A stretch of DNA of 64,000 nt from the NCBI GenBank assembly GCA_942492375.1, contig CALOEL010000014.1, positions 248,001 to 312,000 of the forward strand, given 5' to 3'. Both the position numbers and the translations under genes were made by a program. The notes below the pieces were generated by a model. That model was not told the DNA's origin. It saw only the letters and a program-made list of their open reading frames with translations, and ran no database searches. The DNA is from JAHEAO01 sp942492375 (GTDB taxonomy: Bacteria > Pseudomonadota > Alphaproteobacteria > Rhodobacterales > Rhodobacteraceae). Positions 1 through 8,905 of this stretch are shown here, one piece after another; the stretch's first letter is position 1, and each line of letters opens with the position of its first letter.

Positions 1-533
1 AACGAGTGACCGCCGAGCTTCTCAAGCTTCTTTCCGCGCCCGACCCGGCGCCGGCAGTGGCAGCGATGGCGCAATGCGGTGCGCTGGGGCGGATCCTGCC
101 TGGCGCCGATCCGCGTGCGCTGGCGCCGCTGGTGCATCTTGAGGCGAACCGCAGGCCGGACCCGATCCGACGCCTTGCCGCGCTTGGAGGAGAGCCCGGC
201 GAGCGCCTGCGCCTTTCGAAGGCCGAGGCCGGGCGGCTGCAAATTTTGCGCGACGAAATAGGCTCTGACAAGGGGATTGCCGAGCTTGGATACCGGTTCG
301 GGGCCACCATGGCGATCGATATCGCCCTTCTGCGTGCCGCGCTTTCTGGGCAATCCCTGCGCGACGATGCAGCAGATCTCGCCGAGCGCGGTGCGGCCGC
401 AAGACTTCCAGTCAAGGCCACCGACCTGATGCCCGAACTCAAAGGTCAGGCCCTAGGCGAAAGGCTGAAACTGATCGAGGCCCGATGGATCGAGTCAGGC
501 TTCACATTGACCCGAGACCAGCTTCTGGCTTAG
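1..533 (+). CDS. cca: CCA tRNA nucleotidyltransferase, C-terminal part (cut by window edge)
   Basis: This is the 3' end of a class II CCA-adding enzyme, which adds or repairs the CCA end of tRNAs. The reading frame is open at base 1 and the codons before the first GTG (base 6) are coding, so the true start lies outside the window. The visible ~177 residues correspond to the helical body and tail that bind tRNA. Characteristic stretches are 'RILPGADPRALAPLVHLEA' and 'DPIRRLAALGG'. The nucleotidyltransferase head with its DxD metal site is not in view. A 251-bp gap with no convincing gene follows before the ABC transporter pair. The family call rests on recognised C-terminal sequence only; a poly(A) polymerase of the same superfamily is the alternative. 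Confidence 0.85.
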   Translation, partial: RVTAELLKLLSAPDPAPAVAAMAQCGALGRILPGADPRALAPLVHLEANRRPDPIRRLAALGGEPGERLRLSKAEAGRLQILRDEIGSDKGIAELGYRFGATMAIDIALLRAALSGQSLRDDAADLAERGAAARLPVKATDLMPELKGQALGERLKLIEARWIESGFTLTRDQLLA

Positions 534-784
534 CCGAAACCTGCCGCAACAAAGTCGGCAATTGCCTTTGCAGCGGTTTTCGCTACACTGCGCGTATGGT
601 TAGCAACATTCGGACATATCGGGGGCCTCGCAACAGTCGCGGTGGCATTCCAGCGCCCCTCATGGGCGGAGTCCGTCTTGCGTTTGGGAAATCGCAGCCC
701 CGCTTTTCGGCCGTTGGCGTATATACCGCCTAAGCTCCGCCAGACCCGACCCTAACCCTTTTTCTACATCGCTACAGTCTTAAG

Positions 785-2632
785 GTGAACGGCATGTACC
801 GGCTGTTTGAGAACCTCGTCGATCCGTTTCAGGACCATGAAGCGGCGACGCCCCCGAAAACCCTCTGGGCCTATGTGAAGACCCAAATGCAGCCGTTCCG
901 GCGGTTGATCCCCTGGATGGCCCTGACCGGGCTTCTGGTCGCGTTGTTCGAAGCGTGGATGATCTTCTACGCCGGCCGCCTGATCGACATCATGACAAGT
1001 GCAGGCCCCGCCGCCTTCTGGGCGAGCCACGCGATCGAGCTGATCGTGGTCGCGCTGCTGATCGCCTTTCTGCGGCCGGCGCTGATCTTCGCGAACCATC
1101 TGCTTCTGGAACAGACCCTGGCCGGCAACCTGCAGGAGCAAGTTCGTTGGCGCGCGCACCGGCATTTGCTGGGCCAGTCGATGAATTTCTTTCAGAATGA
1201 CTTTGCCGGCCGGCTGTCGAACCGCGTCATGCAGATGGGCCCGGCGATCGAGGATGCGACCTACATGATGTTCGAGGGTATCTGGTACTCGATCATCTAT
1301 ATCATCGGCGCGTTGCTGGTGCTGGGAGAGATCGACTGGCGGATCTCGATCCCGCTGTTGATCTGGCTGGCCGCCTATCTGTCCTACACTCGCTGGACGG
1401 CGGTCCGGGTCGCCTCTGCCTCCGAGAAATGGTCAGACGCGCGGTCGATGGTGACCGGACGCGTCGTGGACGCTTACGCCAATATAGAGACGGTAAAGCT
1501 CTTCTCCGACGAGCGCGCCGAAGAAGCATATGTGTTGTCCGCCATGCGTCGGCTGCGGCTGCGGTTCCAGCGGTTCCTCAGGATCATGACCGAGCTTTCG
1601 CTGGGCCTGAACCTGATCAACGGCATCCTTTTCGTCGGCGTGAACGGAGCTGCGGTCTATTACTGGATCCAAGGCCAGGTGACCGTCGGCGAGGTTGCTG
1701 CGGTCTCTGCGCTGACCGTCCGGCTGAACGGGATGAGCGGTTGGATCCTCTGGGTCACGATCCGGCTGTTCGAACATGCCGGCGTGATCCGTGAGGGGCT
1801 GCGGTCGATCGCGGTGCCGCATGCGGTTGTGGACTGGTCCGACGATCAGTTGCAGGTTGGTGCGGGCCGGATCGAGTTTCGCCATCTCAGCCATCACTAC
1901 GGCAAGGATCAGGGCGGGCTGGATGACATCAACCTGGTGATCGAGCCGGGTGAAAAACTGGGCCTGATCGGCCGGTCCGGCGCCGGCAAATCGTCACTGG
2001 TCAACCTCATGCTGCGGTTTCGCGACGCCGAGCAGGGCGAGATCTTGATCGACGGCCAAAACATTGCCGGCGTCACCCAGGCAAGCCTGCGGAAAGTGGT
2101 TGGGGTGGTGACGCAGGACAGCTCGCTTCTGCACCGCTCGATCCGCGCCAATATCCTTTACGGTCGCCCCAGCGCATCCGAAGCCGAGGTTGTGGCGGCG
2201 GCCAAGCGCGCCGAGTCGCATGAGTTCATCCTCGACCTGGAAGATCCCAAGGGCCGCCGCGGCTATGACGCGCATGTCGGCGAACGCGGCGTGAAGCTCT
2301 CGGGTGGGCAGCGCCAGAGGATCGCCATCGCGCGGATGATCCTGAAGGATGCGCCGATCCTGGTGCTGGACGAGGCGACCTCGGCACTGGACAGTGAGGT
2401 CGAGGCGGCGATCCAGAACACGCTTTATGGTGTCATGGAAGGCAAGACGGTCATTGCCATCGCGCATCGGCTCTCTACCATTGCCCGTATGGACAGAATT
2501 CTGGTGATGGATGACGGCAGGATCGTCGAACAGGGCAGCCATGCCGATTTGCTGGCTCTGGGCGGGCTTTACGCCGGGTTCTGGGGCAGGCAGTCGGGCG
2601 GCTTCATTCGCACTGACGAGGCCGCGGAATGA
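785..2632 (+). CDS. ABC transporter, fused permease and ATP-binding protein (exporter half 1)
   Basis: This 615-aa half-transporter has an N-terminal six-helix membrane domain (roughly residues 30-330) and a C-terminal ATPase domain. Walker A 'GRSGAGKSS' lies near residue 396, the signature 'LSGGQRQR' near 505, Walker B 'ILVLDEATSALD' follows, and the switch histidine is in 'IAHRLST'. The frame opens with GTG at 785; an in-frame ATG at 794 is an alternative. Its stop overlaps the ATG of a second, similar half-transporter (ATGA at 2629-2632), so the two products probably form a heterodimeric exporter. Both have canonical motifs, so neither ATP site looks degenerate. The substrate cannot be read from the sequence; lipid or drug export is typical of the family. 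Confidence 0.93.
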   Translation: MNGMYRLFENLVDPFQDHEAATPPKTLWAYVKTQMQPFRRLIPWMALTGLLVALFEAWMIFYAGRLIDIMTSAGPAAFWASHAIELIVVALLIAFLRPALIFANHLLLEQTLAGNLQEQVRWRAHRHLLGQSMNFFQNDFAGRLSNRVMQMGPAIEDATYMMFEGIWYSIIYIIGALLVLGEIDWRISIPLLIWLAAYLSYTRWTAVRVASASEKWSDARSMVTGRVVDAYANIETVKLFSDERAEEAYVLSAMRRLRLRFQRFLRIMTELSLGLNLINGILFVGVNGAAVYYWIQGQVTVGEVAAVSALTVRLNGMSGWILWVTIRLFEHAGVIREGLRSIAVPHAVVDWSDDQLQVGAGRIEFRHLSHHYGKDQGGLDDINLVIEPGEKLGLIGRSGAGKSSLVNLMLRFRDAEQGEILIDGQNIAGVTQASLRKVVGVVTQDSSLLHRSIRANILYGRPSASEAEVVAAAKRAESHEFILDLEDPKGRRGYDAHVGERGVKLSGGQRQRIAIARMILKDAPILVLDEATSALDSEVEAAIQNTLYGVMEGKTVIAIAHRLSTIARMDRILVMDDGRIVEQGSHADLLALGGLYAGFWGRQSGGFIRTDEAAE

Positions 2633-4458
2633 GGCTTGGCGATCTCATAGACCCGTTCGCCGAGGCCGACGGGCCGCCCCCGCAGACGCTGGGGCGGTTC
2701 TTCCTTTGGGCGCTGGGCGGCTCGATGCCGGTGCTGATCGTGGCGGCGCTGGCCTCTTGTGCCGCCGGCACGCTCGAGGTCGTGACTGCGATGCTGCTGG
2801 GCACGGTGATCGACAGCGCTCTGAACAGCGGACCAGAGCGGTATTTCACCGACAATGCGGCTCTGATCCTCGGATTCATCGCGTTCTTCCTGGTGATCCG
2901 ACCCGCAGTTTTCGGACTGAGCGCCGCCGCGAACAGCATCGTCGTCGGCCCGAACATCAATCCGCTGGTCCTGTCCCGGTTGCATCGCTGGACGCTGGGC
3001 CAGGCGGTCACGTTTTTTGACGACGATTTCGCCGGCCGTATCGCGCAGAAGCAAATGCAGACCGCCCGTGCGCTGACCGATGTAACGGTCGAGACGATCA
3101 ACGTCGTCGCTTTCGCGCTGGCCTCGCTGGTGGGATCGGTGCTGCTTCTGCTGACGATCGACTGGCGGATCGCGCTGGCGCTGGCAATCTGGCTGGTCGC
3201 GTATCTTGCAATGATCCGCTGGTTCATGCCGCGCGTGCGCCTGCGGTCGGGCGCGCGGGCGGGTGCGCGGGCGATGGTCTCGGGGCAGGTGGTAGACACG
3301 ATCACCAACATCAAGACCGTGAAGCTTTTCGCCCATGCGGAACACGAGGACCGCGCGGCACTGTCGGCGATGGGACTGTTCCGAGAGAGGGCGTTGGAAT
3401 TCGGCAATGTCGCCGCCTGGTTCCGGCTGGTGTTGATGACCATCGGCGGTGCGCTGCCAGTGCTGTTGATCGGCGGGTCGCTGCTGCTCTGGGCGCAAGG
3501 CGCGGCGACCGCGGGTAACATCGCCGCCGCTGGGGCGGTCGCCATCCGCATCGCGCAGATGACCGGATGGGTCAGTTTCGCGCTGATGGGCATCTATTCC
3601 AGCGTCGGCGAGGTCGAGGATGGTATGCGCACCCTGACTCCGCTGCACACACTGGCCGATGCGCCCGATGCGACCGAGATGACGCAGGCCGGGGCGATCG
3701 AATTCGAGCAGGTGAGTTTTGCCTATGGGCGTGATACCGGCGGATTAGAGACGGTTTCGCTGCGCATCGAACCCGGCGAGAAGATCGGCATTGTCGGCGC
3801 GTCGGGGGCCGGAAAGTCCACGCTGGTGGCGCTGCTGTTGCGGCTCTACGATCCCGAATCGGGGCGCGTGACCATCGGCGGGCAGGACATCCGCGACGTG
3901 ACGCAGGAAAGCCTGCGCCGCCAGATCGGCATGGTCACGCAAGAAACCGCGATGTTCAACCGTTCCGCGCGCGACAATATCCTTTATGGCCGACCCGGTG
4001 CCAGCGAGACCGAAATGATCGCCGCCGCCAAACGCGCCGAGGCGCATCAATTCATCCTGGGATTGCAGGACTTCAAGGGCCGCAAAGGCTATGACGCATT
4101 TCTGGGAGAGCGCGGGGTCAAGCTGTCCGGTGGTCAGCGGCAACGGGTTGCACTGGCGCGCGCGATCCTCAAGGATGCGCCGATCCTGGTGCTGGACGAG
4201 GCAACTTCGGCGCTGGACAGCGAGGTCGAGGCGGAAATCGAGAAGGCCCTGACTTCGGTGATGGAGGGCAAGACCGTGCTGGCCATCGCGCACCGGCTGT
4301 CGACCATCTCGCATATGGACCGGATCGTGGTTCTGGACGATGGCCGAATTGCCGAGCAGGGCACGCATCAGGAGCTTCTGGATCGGAGCGGCATTTACGC
4401 CCGCTTCTGGGACCGCCAGTCGGGCGGCTTCATCGGTGTTGCCGAGGCCGCCGAATGA
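2629..4458 (+). CDS. ABC transporter, fused permease and ATP-binding protein (exporter half 2)
   Basis: This 609-aa partner of the preceding half-transporter is translationally coupled to it by a 4-bp overlap. The membrane domain covers about residues 20-320. Walker A 'GASGAGKST' is near residue 388 and the signature 'LSGGQRQR' near 499, with intact Walker B 'DEATSALD' and 'AHRLST'. It shares its C-terminal ending ('FWxRQSGGFI') with half 1, which points to an old tandem duplication. The next gene, an RNA methyltransferase, overlaps its stop by 4 bp, so all three genes are one transcription unit. The substrate is unknown. Confidence 0.93.
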   Translation: MRLGDLIDPFAEADGPPPQTLGRFFLWALGGSMPVLIVAALASCAAGTLEVVTAMLLGTVIDSALNSGPERYFTDNAALILGFIAFFLVIRPAVFGLSAAANSIVVGPNINPLVLSRLHRWTLGQAVTFFDDDFAGRIAQKQMQTARALTDVTVETINVVAFALASLVGSVLLLLTIDWRIALALAIWLVAYLAMIRWFMPRVRLRSGARAGARAMVSGQVVDTITNIKTVKLFAHAEHEDRAALSAMGLFRERALEFGNVAAWFRLVLMTIGGALPVLLIGGSLLLWAQGAATAGNIAAAGAVAIRIAQMTGWVSFALMGIYSSVGEVEDGMRTLTPLHTLADAPDATEMTQAGAIEFEQVSFAYGRDTGGLETVSLRIEPGEKIGIVGASGAGKSTLVALLLRLYDPESGRVTIGGQDIRDVTQESLRRQIGMVTQETAMFNRSARDNILYGRPGASETEMIAAAKRAEAHQFILGLQDFKGRKGYDAFLGERGVKLSGGQRQRVALARAILKDAPILVLDEATSALDSEVEAEIEKALTSVMEGKTVLAIAHRLSTISHMDRIVVLDDGRIAEQGTHQELLDRSGIYARFWDRQSGGFIGVAEAAE

Positions 4459-5669
4459 TCCTGACCATCGAACGGCTGGGCCATCTGGGTGAAGGCATCG
4501 CGCCCGGGCCGGTCTACGTACCTACGACCTTGCCGGGCGAGACAGTCGAAGGGGAGGTCACTGCAGGGCGGATGCCCGCCCCGAAGATCGTCACGCCCTC
4601 GGCCGATCGGGTGCGCCCGCCCTGCCCGCATTTCAGGGCCTGCGGCGGGTGCAGCCTGCAACATGCTTCTGACGCCTTCATCGCGGGCTGGAAGGCGGAC
4701 GTGGTGCGCAAAGCACTGTCTGCACAAGGGCTTTCGGCGACGATCAGCGGCGTTCGCACCTCTCCCGCGAATGCAAGGCGACGCGCGACGTTCTCGGCGC
4801 GACGCACAAAGAAAGGCGCGCTGGTCGGCTTTCACGGCCGCGCCTCGGATACGATCATCGAGATCCCGAACTGCCACCTTTTGCACCCAGACTTAATGGC
4901 CGCGATCCCGGCGTTGGAGGCGCTGGCCGTCGCCGGCGGATCCCGCAAGGGCGAGATCGCTTTCGCCATCAGCCGGTCTTTGGGCGGCCCCGATGTGGCG
5001 GCTTCGGGCGGCAAGCCGCTCGACGGGCCGCTTCGCGTGGCCTTGGCGGCGCTGGCGGAAGAGCATCGTCTTGCGCGCCTCTCTTGGGACGGCGAGGTGG
5101 TCGTAGAGCGCGAACCTCCGATACACGCTCTGGGCCGGGCCTCTATTCTGCCCCCGCCGAATGCGTTTCTGCAGGCGACCGATCACGGCGAGGCGTCTCT
5201 GATACAGGCGGTTCGAGCCATTCTCGGGGACGCCACCCGCATCGCCGACCTTTTTGCGGGGTGCGGAACTTTCGCGCTGCCACTGGCCGAAACCGCCGAA
5301 GTGCATGCGGTCGAGGGAGATGCCGCCGTGCTGGCCGCGCTCGACCGTGGCTGGCGGCACGCCGAGGGTCTGAAGCGGATCACGACCGAAGCGCGCGACC
5401 TCTTCCGCCGCCCCCTGATGCCGGATGAACTCTCGCGGTTCGATGCGGTGGTGATCGACCCGCCACGCTCCGGCGCCGAGGCGCAGATGGCGGAGCTGGC
5501 AACCTCGCATATCGACACCATCGCTGCCGTGTCGTGCAATCCCGTTAGCTTCGCCCGCGACGCGCGGATTCTGACCGAAGGCGGGTTCACCCTTGGCGCC
5601 GTGGAGGTCGTGGATCAGTTCCGGTGGTCACCGCATGTCGAACTGGTGGCCGGATTCTCGAAAACGTGA
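4455..5669 (+). CDS. Class I SAM-dependent RNA m5U methyltransferase (TrmA/RlmD-like)
   Basis: This 404-aa protein should methylate a uridine at C5 in rRNA or tRNA. An N-terminal TRAM-like segment is followed by four cysteines placed as in RumA/RlmD to hold a 4Fe-4S cluster (C57, C63, C66 in 'CPHFRACGGC' and C140). The SAM-binding loop is 'ADLFAGCGTFAL', then 'VIDPPRSG' and the catalytic-cysteine motif 'SCNP'. The start overlaps the stop of the ABC transporter gene upstream (ATGA), so it is read from the same mRNA, although no functional link to export is evident. Whether it modifies 23S rRNA or tRNA cannot be decided from sequence alone. Confidence 0.9.
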   Translation: MILTIERLGHLGEGIAPGPVYVPTTLPGETVEGEVTAGRMPAPKIVTPSADRVRPPCPHFRACGGCSLQHASDAFIAGWKADVVRKALSAQGLSATISGVRTSPANARRRATFSARRTKKGALVGFHGRASDTIIEIPNCHLLHPDLMAAIPALEALAVAGGSRKGEIAFAISRSLGGPDVAASGGKPLDGPLRVALAALAEEHRLARLSWDGEVVVEREPPIHALGRASILPPPNAFLQATDHGEASLIQAVRAILGDATRIADLFAGCGTFALPLAETAEVHAVEGDAAVLAALDRGWRHAEGLKRITTEARDLFRRPLMPDELSRFDAVVIDPPRSGAEAQMAELATSHIDTIAAVSCNPVSFARDARILTEGGFTLGAVEVVDQFRWSPHVELVAGFSKT

Positions 5670-5694
5670 ATAGCTGGTGTCGTTAGGGTTCCGC

Positions 5695-6098
5695 GGGAAT
5701 CGCGTCTGAAGCATACCTTCGGCAAAGAATCGACCGGCAGTGACCTGCTGCATCATGACCAGCTGCAGAAGGCCTAAGGTCGACCGGGGCTTCACGCCCT
5801 ACGGGCACTAGCAGGTCGAGGGCGACGAACGGACGCTGGAAGGATCCTACCTGATTAACCGTCGAAATCCGAACAGCGATTTTCATCTTTCGATCGGGAT
5901 TTCCTATCCGAATGAGGTTGATGTGGCGCGGGCGACGGGTTTCGAAATGGACCCTGCATCTTCATCCACGGCAGACCGCGCAAGAAGGACCGCAAGGGCC
6001 CGCATGGGACGGCAGGTTGCATCTCGGTCAGCAACCGCGACATGGAAGACATCTACGCGATGGTGCGCGACGGCACCCAGATCGATATCTTTCCCTAA
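5695..6098 (+). pseudogene. Decayed YafK-type L,D-transpeptidase (YkuD domain)
   Basis: This stretch is a broken murein L,D-transpeptidase. In one frame (5776-5955) it reads VDRGFTPYGH, a stop at 5809-5811, then QVEG, GSYLINRRNPNSD and FHLSIGISYPN. After a frameshift near 5952-5958 it continues in another frame as IFIHGRP, GTAGCISVSNRDME and DGTQIDIFP, ending with TAA at 6096-6098. HG and GC are the catalytic signature of the family, so the active-site text survives although the frame does not. A second frame change is likely near 5775, where LLHHDQLQKA precedes the main block. One stop and at least two frame changes in about 400 bp indicate real decay, not a single read error. It lies next to an intact L,D-transpeptidase (6776) of a different subgroup. 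Confidence 0.8.
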
Positions 6099-6105
6099 GC
6101 CCTGC

Positions 6106-6618
6106 TCAGGTGCCAGTGATCAGTGTCCACCAGATCTTGCCGTTCGGTTCCTGAAACCAGTCGAAGCCAAGCTGAGTCGCGCGCCGGTCCATGATGATCG
6201 CTCGCGTGTCGGATTGCTCCATCCATGCCCCCAAGGTCTCCAGCTCGGTCTCGTAGGTTTCCGAGATGTTTTCGCCCAACAGCTGTCCGGAATAGCCAAC
6301 CCGCCGAACCCGGTCGAGCGGCGACGACCCGTCAGACCCGAAATGCCAGGGACGGTTCTGCACCGACATGTCGCGCGCGTGGGTGGCGGCCGCGGCGGTG
6401 AGCTGTGCATTGAGCTGCAGGGCCTGGGCACCGCTGGCGGCGCGCAGCTGATTCACCGAATCGAGCATCCGGAACTTGATCTCGCCGGCGTCCTGTAGCG
6501 AGATGTCATAGGCGCGCGGCAGCGGTTTTCCATCGGGGCCGAGTGCCGGTGGCGGAGCGGGGGCGCAGCTGACGATAAGCACGAAAGCGGACAGGGCAAA
6601 AGCGACAAGTCGGGACAT
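6106..6618 (-). CDS. CAP-domain (SCP/PR-1-like) lipoprotein
   Basis: This 170-aa exported protein has a short signal peptide ending in a lipobox-like 'LIVSC' (C18), so it is probably lipid-anchored. The rest is a CAP domain with 'LNAQLTAAAATHARDM', 'WHFGSDGSSPLDRVRRVGY', 'LGENISE' and 'WMEQSDTRAIIM', ending in 'WWTLITG'. This matches the bacterial YkwD-like branch and its H/E metal-site region. The molecular function of bacterial CAP proteins is mostly unknown. The gene is read towards the L,D-transpeptidase pseudogene and diverges from the intact L,D-transpeptidase at 6776 across a 157-bp promoter region. A wall-related role is an inference from these neighbours only. Confidence 0.88.
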   Translation of the reverse strand: MSRLVAFALSAFVLIVSCAPAPPPALGPDGKPLPRAYDISLQDAGEIKFRMLDSVNQLRAASGAQALQLNAQLTAAAATHARDMSVQNRPWHFGSDGSSPLDRVRRVGYSGQLLGENISETYETELETLGAWMEQSDTRAIIMDRRATQLGFDWFQEPNGKIWWTLITGT

Positions 6619-6775
6619 CAGAGCACCGGTGTTGATTCGATCCGTCGTGCTCTATATCGACGCGCATCGTTATTCAAACCCAAGCTTAGGCGGACTGACG
6701 CTTGTTTGATTTGCGAAGGCGCGCGTCCGTCAATAGGATGCCGCCGCACCATGCCGGGCAGTTCAGAGAACAAGA

Positions 6776-7381
6776 ATGCCATACAAGACTAACGCTACCC
6801 TGGATCGTCGGGGATTTCTGGCGGGAACCGCAGCCGCCGCCGGCCTGATGGCCAGTCCTGCTCTGGCCCAGACCGGTGCCGGAACGGTCGAGTTCGAATC
6901 GGAAGTTTCCGGATCGGTCCGGCATAACATCTCCAGCTTCCGGACGCTGGACTGGCGGTCTTACTTCGCCTCGCTCGAAGGTGGCGCGATTCTGGTCGAT
7001 ATCACCTCGCGCGCCTTGCATTACTGGTCGGGAGATAGCGGGCTTTACAAACTTTATCCCACCAGCGTTCCACTGACCGAGGATCTGACGCGCCGCGGCC
7101 GCACCCAGGTCGTCAAGAAGATCGAGGGTCCTGACTGGCGTCCGACGCCGGCGATGAAGGAGCGCAACCCCGAATGGCCGGATTACGTACCGCCCGGGCC
7201 GGACAATCCGCTGGGCACCCACGCGCTTTACCTGTCGTGGCAGTACTACCGGATTCACGGAACCCAGGACACGCGCAAGATCGGCCGCCGCTCTTCGAAT
7301 GGCTGCATCGGCCTATACAATGAGCATATCGAGGAACTGTTCGGGCTGGCCAATGTCGGGACACAGGTGTTGCTTATTTGA
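6776..7381 (+). CDS. L,D-transpeptidase (YkuD family) with Tat-type signal
   Basis: This 201-aa enzyme should cross-link peptidoglycan (3-3 bonds) or attach proteins to it. The N-terminus has a twin-arginine signal, 'DRRGFLAG' (R11-R12), and a cleavage region at 'ALAQ' near residue 31. The YkuD catalytic signature is complete: His161 in 'IHGT' and Cys177 in 'SSNGCIGLYN'. Length and layout fit the short alphaproteobacterial L,D-transpeptidases. It diverges from the CAP lipoprotein and is followed by a 62-aa exported peptide. It may cover for the neighbouring decayed transpeptidase, although the two belong to different subgroups. Confidence 0.92.
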   Translation: MPYKTNATLDRRGFLAGTAAAAGLMASPALAQTGAGTVEFESEVSGSVRHNISSFRTLDWRSYFASLEGGAILVDITSRALHYWSGDSGLYKLYPTSVPLTEDLTRRGRTQVVKKIEGPDWRPTPAMKERNPEWPDYVPPGPDNPLGTHALYLSWQYYRIHGTQDTRKIGRRSSNGCIGLYNEHIEELFGLANVGTQVLLI

Positions 7382-7519
7382 CGACAACCGTCTGAATCAT
7401 AGGGACCGGCGGAAAAAATTTTCTGGATTCCGCAACGCTTACCTGACAATACGGGTTATACAACGTACCGTTAATGGCCGGCCTATGTCATCATTTGCCC
7501 GGCTTTTCTGGAGGATAAA

Positions 7520-7708
7520 ATGAAGAAACTCGTACTCGCTGCCGCTCTTACCGTTGCTGCTTCCGCCGCTGTTGCCGGTGGCATGGCTGAACCCGTCATG
7601 GAAGCTCCGGTGATCGTCGAAGAATCCGCTGGCACTTCGGGCGGCGGTCTGTTCGTTCCGCTGCTTCTGCTGGTTCTGGTTGCCGGCGCTGTTGCTGCCG
7701 CTTCCTAA
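7520..7708 (+). CDS. Small exported or membrane peptide, 62 aa
   Basis: The start is supported by a good ribosome site (TGGAGGATAAA before the ATG). The peptide has a typical signal sequence ('MKKLVLAAALTVAASAAVAGG') and a short acidic Glu/Pro/Val linker. A glycine patch follows, and the C-terminus is hydrophobic ('LFVPLLLLVLVAGAVAAAS'), so it could sit in the inner membrane as a hairpin or be a single-pass exported peptide. A strong hairpin terminator follows directly, so it is probably a monocistronic, abundant transcript. I do not recognise a named family, although similar Ala-rich peptides are common in Rhodobacteraceae. Confidence 0.8.
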   Translation: MKKLVLAAALTVAASAAVAGGMAEPVMEAPVIVEESAGTSGGGLFVPLLLLVLVAGAVAAAS

Positions 7709-7729
7709 TTCCAACGGAATTACGGAGAA

Positions 7730-7755
7730 GGCCGGGGTTTTCCCCGGCCTTTTTT
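7730..7755 (+). terminator. Rho-independent terminator after the 62-aa gene
   Basis: An 8-bp perfect GC stem (7730-7737 with 7742-7749) and a TTTT loop are followed by a run of six T. It lies 21 bp after the stop of the small gene and just before the convergent ferrochelatase stop at 7765. Confidence 0.9.
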
Positions 7756-7764
7756 GTTGCACAT

Positions 7765-8838
7765 TCAGTCGATCCAGCCCGACAGATTCGTGCGGATGAT
7801 ACCGACAAGCGCGTCGACATGCGCCGGATCATCGTTCAGGCAGGGAATATAAGTGAAGGCTTCTCCGCCGGCATGTTCGAAGCTTTCACGGATCTCCTCG
7901 TTGATCTCCTCGAGAGTTTCGATGCAATCGGCTGAAAACGCTGGGGCGATCACCGCAATCCGCTTCGTTCCGGCTTCGGCCAGCCGCGCGACCTCTTCGA
8001 CCGTATAGGGCTGCAACCATTCCTCGGGTCCGAACCGTGACTGGAAGGTCGTGATCACCCGGTCTTCGGGCCAGCCCAGCTTCTCGCGCAGCAGCCGCGA
8101 CGTCTTCTGGCACTGGCAATGATAGGGATCGCCTTCCATCAGGTAGCGCTTCGGAAGACCGTGATAGGAAACGACCAGCTTCTGCGGCTCTTCCTCGGCG
8201 CTGGTCCAGCCACGTTCGACGGATTGGGCGAGCGCATCGATATAGGCCGGTTCTGCAAAATAGGCGGGCACGGTGCGGACCGGAGGTTGCCATTTCAGCC
8301 TTGTCAGGACCCGGAACAGTTCGTCGTTCGCCGTCGCTGAAGTGGCTCCCGCATATTGCGGATAGAGCGGAAAGAACAGGATGCGCCGGCAGCCGCGATC
8401 GACCATCGCCTCGACCTGGTCGCGGGTAGAGGGGTTGCCGTAGCGCATGCAGAAATCGACATCCACCGCTTCGCCATAACGGTCCGAAAGGCGCTTCGCG
8501 ATCGCTACGGTCTGCGCCTTGGTGATTGTCATCAGTGGGCTTTCATCGGCCTCGTTATTCCAGATAGAGCGGTAGGCCGCGCCGGACTTGAACGGACGGC
8601 GCGACAGGATGATCCCTTGAAGCAGTGGCTGCCAAAGCCAGGGCGAGTAATCGATCACGCGCCGGTCCGACAGGAATTCGCTCAGGTATCGGCGCATCGA
8701 CCAGTAATCGGTCGCATCCGGCGTGCCAAGATTGGCCAGCATGACGCCGATCCTCTCTTTGGGCAGGGCGGGATGGTCGGCAGGGGCATGGGCAGGTCGT
8801 TGCGCCCCGGCCCGGTCGTCGTCGGTCTTGTCCAGCAT
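7765..8838 (-). CDS. hemH: Ferrochelatase
   Basis: HemH inserts Fe2+ into protoporphyrin IX, the last step of protoheme synthesis, at the inner face of the membrane. Family motifs are in order: 'VMLANLGTPDA', 'YLSEFLSDRRVI', 'FFPLYPQYAGATSA', the catalytic histidine in 'SYHGLPKRY', 'FQSRFGPEEWLQPYT' and 'IAPAFSADCIETLEEI'. At 357 aa the length is typical. I chose ATG at 8838, preceded by AGGA at good spacing. A GTG at 8853 with a G-rich upstream stretch would add five residues. The gene is convergent with the 62-aa gene and lies downstream of the methyltransferase gene at 8906-9742 on the same strand. Confidence 0.95.
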   Translation of the reverse strand: MLDKTDDDRAGAQRPAHAPADHPALPKERIGVMLANLGTPDATDYWSMRRYLSEFLSDRRVIDYSPWLWQPLLQGIILSRRPFKSGAAYRSIWNNEADESPLMTITKAQTVAIAKRLSDRYGEAVDVDFCMRYGNPSTRDQVEAMVDRGCRRILFFPLYPQYAGATSATANDELFRVLTRLKWQPPVRTVPAYFAEPAYIDALAQSVERGWTSAEEEPQKLVVSYHGLPKRYLMEGDPYHCQCQKTSRLLREKLGWPEDRVITTFQSRFGPEEWLQPYTVEEVARLAEAGTKRIAVIAPAFSADCIETLEEINEEIRESFEHAGGEAFTYIPCLNDDPAHVDALVGIIRTNLSGWID

Positions 8839-8905
8839 CGGTTGTCCTGTCACTTCGTCGCCCCCCGGCAGATAGAGGATTTCGTGGCCCGGTCAAACCT
8901 CCCGG

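Noticed and set aside
534..784. Possible short genes in the first intergenic gap
   Set aside because: Short frames there overlap the 3' end of cca or lack ribosome sites. No feature can be supported in this 251-bp stretch.
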